Part shown: piece by piece, positions 61,480 to 64,000 of the stretch
How the letters are laid out: each line of letters starts with the position of its first letter
Numbering within the stretch: the first letter of the stretch is position 1
Origin: Crocinitomix catalasitica ATCC 23190
Lineage (GTDB): Bacteria > Bacteroidota > Bacteroidia > Flavobacteriales_D > Crocinitomicaceae
Assembly: GCF_000621625.1 (NCBI RefSeq)
Contig: NZ_JHXV01000025.1
Location: forward strand, 18,857-82,856
Direction: 5' to 3'
DNA: 64,000 nucleotides
Notes under the pieces: model-generated
The model's database searches: none
What the model saw: only the letters and a program-made list of their open reading frames with translations
Told to the model about the DNA's origin: nothing
Position numbers and translations under genes: made by a program

Positions 61480-62003
61480 TCCCCGTTATATTTTAAATTA
61501 CAGTATGCAGTTAATTCTTCTGTGATATTTTTTTTTTGTTCAGCATACATGATATTACCATCTCCACCTGCTCCCAAAATAATTTCATAATTATTCTCTT
61601 CTCCAAATTGAGAAACTAATGAATTTAACTTATCCCAAACTTTAAGTCTGTATTGTCCACTTGTTTCTGCCAATTCATTATTTATTTCTGATTCCATCTG
61701 AAGAAATTGATTGTATGATTGTTGATATTTGGAAATATCTTCTTCAGTCGCATTTTTCATTCGTGCATTTTTTTCTAGTTTCAATACATTCAATTTTGAC
61801 AATTCAATATTTTTCATTCTACTTTTATGCAAATCTTTATACTCCTGATCTAGCTCCTTTTGATAATCAAATTGATCAAACAACTCTCCCGTGACAATAT
61901 ATGCATCCTTCTTTTCATGTTTGGGATCAACACTATTAACAATAACATAGGTTAGAATGGCAACTAACAGGAGCGTATTTACAATAGGTAATTTCATTTT
62001 CAT
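61476..62003 (-). CDS. OmpH/Skp-like periplasmic chaperone
   Basis: This 175-residue protein has an N-terminal membrane anchor (about 5-25) and a long predicted coiled-coil pair (about 45-140) with a conserved end (NSLVSQFGEENNYEIILGAGGDGNIMYAEQ), as in OmpH/Skp chaperones of Bacteroidota. Skp-like proteins hold unfolded outer-membrane or secreted proteins in the periplasm. The gene is placed between a T9SS cargo gene (5-bp gap) and the giant SpvB-like gene (4-bp overlap), which suggests a dedicated chaperone for these large proteins. That role is inferred from context. Confidence 0.75.
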   Translation of the reverse strand: MKMKLPIVNTLLLVAILTYVIVNSVDPKHEKKDAYIVTGELFDQFDYQKELDQEYKDLHKSRMKNIELSKLNVLKLEKNARMKNATEEDISKYQQSYNQFLQMESEINNELAETSGQYRLKVWDKLNSLVSQFGEENNYEIILGAGGDGNIMYAEQKKNITEELTAYCNLKYNGE

Positions 62004-62008
62004 AGGGA

Positions 62009-64000
62009 TTAGAGTTTAATTCGAAGAAAATGTTCTTCTCCTTCGGCATTAATTATTTTTAATAAATAAAATCCTGAACTCAATGATTCAAAATCAATTA
62101 TATATCGATTGTCAGCATTCTTTTTTTCTTCGGAGCTAGGAACTTCGACCTTTTCTAATGCAAAATCAGTTTCTAAGACCTCGATACCTTCCGCATCAGT
62201 TAGAATATAATCTAAATCTGAAATATTGTACTCTCCCGTATACTGAAATTTGACCTTTTTATCAATTGCTAGATAATACCCTCCGTCAGTAGTGATTTTT
62301 GTTTTTGCGATATATTCATTTTGAGACGCCGTGCAAAACGATGCTATAGTCCTCACATATCTTGCCGTTGAACTAAGACTTAAATTAATGTCAAAGAGTT
62401 CATCTCTACCCGAAGGAGTAATTTGTAAGACATTTTCCTTATATAAACTGAAATCATTTCCGTCTTGGTTAATTCGCCATTTCGCACTTGGACTTCCAAG
62501 GATTGGACCAAAACTGACACCTAATCCCAAATCAAAACAAAGGTATCTGCTACCTGTAAGCAATGAAGAACTAAGACTAAAAAGATTTGTACCAGATGAA
62601 TTTTTGAGTTTTAAAGTTTGATTCATCGTTGGATACCCAAAGAATCCTGGTGCTAATCTTGTTTCAAATTGCAACCAATTTGATTCTCCAGTAACACTTA
62701 TATTTGTTGAATTGCAACTACCACTATAACTTAATGGTATTGCTCCAGGTCCTAAAGCAATAGTATTTAATTCACTTTTATATGTATTAACTAATTCTTC
62801 CCATTCAACAACATAACCAATTGCCACATCTTCTAAAAAAGAATGAACAACAGGGAAACCTCCGAGAGGTCCAGGTTCAATATAATTTACTACTAATTTA
62901 TATATTCCAATCGGTACATCAGAAAAAATATAGGGCTCACCTACTAACGTCCTAGGATCCCCTCCTTCTATATTTGTGAGTGAGCAAAACCCAATTGTTG
63001 AAGCCCGATCTCTTTTAACAGTTATATCTCCAAAAACATCACCACATTCTGGATAACTAATATTCACTTGAGGTCTTGGTCTATAAAACGAACCAATATA
63101 ATACCTCGGTTTCAATGTTACAGTGGCACTTATAATAATCGCATCAAAGGCCAATTCTTCCCCATACAATGAACTATTATGTGTTCTATAATTTTCTATT
63201 CCATTGATTGCTATAACAAATTCGTCTTTGTCACGAAATATTGCAATTTGGTCATCACTAATTAAACTTCCTAAAATTGTAGTTTCTAAATAATTATTCT
63301 TTATAGCTCGATAGTTTCCTGCTGCATCCACTGAAATTCCAAATTCAATGTCTGTTGTCGACGATGCTGTTGGATCTATAAACTTGTTAAATCCTAATGA
63401 AAACTCCCCTACTGAGACAACATCAAAAACAAGTCCTCCGTAAATTTCAGCGTCGCTTAATGAACGATAAAATCCTAGTTTCCCATCTGAAAATGAGCCC
63501 ACGCTTTTCAATATTTCATTTGACGAATTGACGCTAATATCACTTGAATCCCGAAAGAAAAAATTAGGTGAAATCACAATACTATCATCAAATATTTTAT
63601 TGCTATTATTGTCGAAAATAGATACGTAATACTTGCCTTGATATAGTTCGGAGAAAACAATTTTCTTTCCCAATGTGTCCCCACTAAAAAATGATGTGCT
63701 ATCATAACTTGATTTATCCTCAATACTATTCCAAATTTCCATTAAGCTGCCAATCGGTGAAGCATCAATGAAATATTTATATGGTCCGCTTGCTGATTCT
63801 AAATTGTTAACTGTTATAGAACCTAAATTTGTGGTGTCATTAAATGCATATTCCAACGGGACAATTACTTTAAATTCAAATTCAATAAAATTTAAATTGT
63901 TTGCTTCTCCTTTATATGACCGATCTGCAAAACTCCCATTACCATAAGAATCAAGCTCTAATTCAAATCCGTAATTCTCAGACGGATTTTCAACCCAATA
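62009..64000 (-). CDS. Secreted DNRLRE/T9SS protein (partial)
   Basis: The reading frame stays open to the right edge, so the N-terminus is missing; a TTG at 63854-63856 is not the true start. At least 663 residues are visible. The first visible part (YWVENPSENYGFELEL) resembles the WxxNPxxNxG phrase of DNRLRE adhesion domains. Several beta-rich segments follow, two of them with LamG-like strands (YIGSFYRPRPQ, SSLLTGSRYLCFDLG). The last ~80 residues resemble a T9SS sorting domain (DFESLSSGFYLLKIINAEG). It is probably the first gene of this operon and would be surface-exposed. Confidence 0.75.
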   Translation of the reverse strand, partial: YWVENPSENYGFELELDSYGNGSFADRSYKGEANNLNFIEFEFKVIVPLEYAFNDTTNLGSITVNNLESASGPYKYFIDASPIGSLMEIWNSIEDKSSYDSTSFFSGDTLGKKIVFSELYQGKYYVSIFDNNSNKIFDDSIVISPNFFFRDSSDISVNSSNEILKSVGSFSDGKLGFYRSLSDAEIYGGLVFDVVSVGEFSLGFNKFIDPTASSTTDIEFGISVDAAGNYRAIKNNYLETTILGSLISDDQIAIFRDKDEFVIAINGIENYRTHNSSLYGEELAFDAIIISATVTLKPRYYIGSFYRPRPQVNISYPECGDVFGDITVKRDRASTIGFCSLTNIEGGDPRTLVGEPYIFSDVPIGIYKLVVNYIEPGPLGGFPVVHSFLEDVAIGYVVEWEELVNTYKSELNTIALGPGAIPLSYSGSCNSTNISVTGESNWLQFETRLAPGFFGYPTMNQTLKLKNSSGTNLFSLSSSLLTGSRYLCFDLGLGVSFGPILGSPSAKWRINQDGNDFSLYKENVLQITPSGRDELFDINLSLSSTARYVRTIASFCTASQNEYIAKTKITTDGGYYLAIDKKVKFQYTGEYNISDLDYILTDAEGIEVLETDFALEKVEVPSSEEKKNADNRYIIDFESLSSGFYLLKIINAEGEEHFLRIKL

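Noticed and set aside
63854..63856. TTG as the start of the last gene
   Set aside because: The frame remains open for 48 codons to the window edge, with DNRLRE-like sequence, so the gene is partial.

Overview
The window comes from an AT-rich member of the Bacteroidota. Many exported proteins end in a type IX secretion (T9SS) sorting domain of the 'YPNP' kind. The best promoter matches fit the Bacteroidota form TTG-N19-TAnnTTTG, and the ABC/HlyD/TolC, SPFH/ribbon-helix-helix and CotH neighbours are typical of the phylum. I cannot name a genus, and no T9SS machinery genes lie here.

Layout. 1-1,873: end of a type I restriction-modification operon (hsdM plus a coupled partial gene). 1,874-7,830: a beta-barrel protein, a class II Fic enzyme and a MORN/TonB-C protein, separated by two large arrays of one palindromic repeat family; a member of that family also sits in frame inside hsdM. 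7,937-8,978: SPFH protein with a small ribbon-helix-helix partner. 9,100-13,655: two coupled T9SS cargo proteins. 13,807-16,311: a small basic protein, a SpoIIE-type phosphatase, a 38-bp tandem array and a DUF559 nuclease. 16,427-20,946: a coupled pair of T9SS cargo, including a PhoD phosphatase. 21,144-23,775: YkgJ, NTF2-like, DOMON, MarR and membrane proteins, with two identical 12-bp palindromes that look like MarR sites. 23,940-26,579: two duplicated leucine-rich T9SS proteins. 26,857-32,005: a TetR/ABC/HlyD/TolC export operon whose ABC ATPase motifs are largely degenerate. 32,086-40,257: DUF2202, FG-GAP and CotH proteins, a giant superfamily 1 helicase and a HAD hydrolase. 40,258-41,164: two tRNA genes, each preceded by tandem partial copies of itself. 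41,521-45,224: small secreted proteins, a gliding-motility-type cargo and a GC-rich hairpin-rich gene-free block. 45,225-64,000: a six-gene operon built around two giant RHS/SpvB-like proteins. Its last large gene ends in a predicted zinc-metallopeptidase toxin domain and overlaps a small lipoprotein that could be the immunity protein.

The most unusual content is in the non-coding DNA: palindromic elements with a conserved frame but exchanged inner stems, one of them inside hsdM; a phased operator-like array over the fic start; and tRNA-derived tandem arrays in front of both tRNA genes. Among proteins, the degenerate exporter ATPase and the RHS-metallopeptidase/lipoprotein pair deserve most attention.
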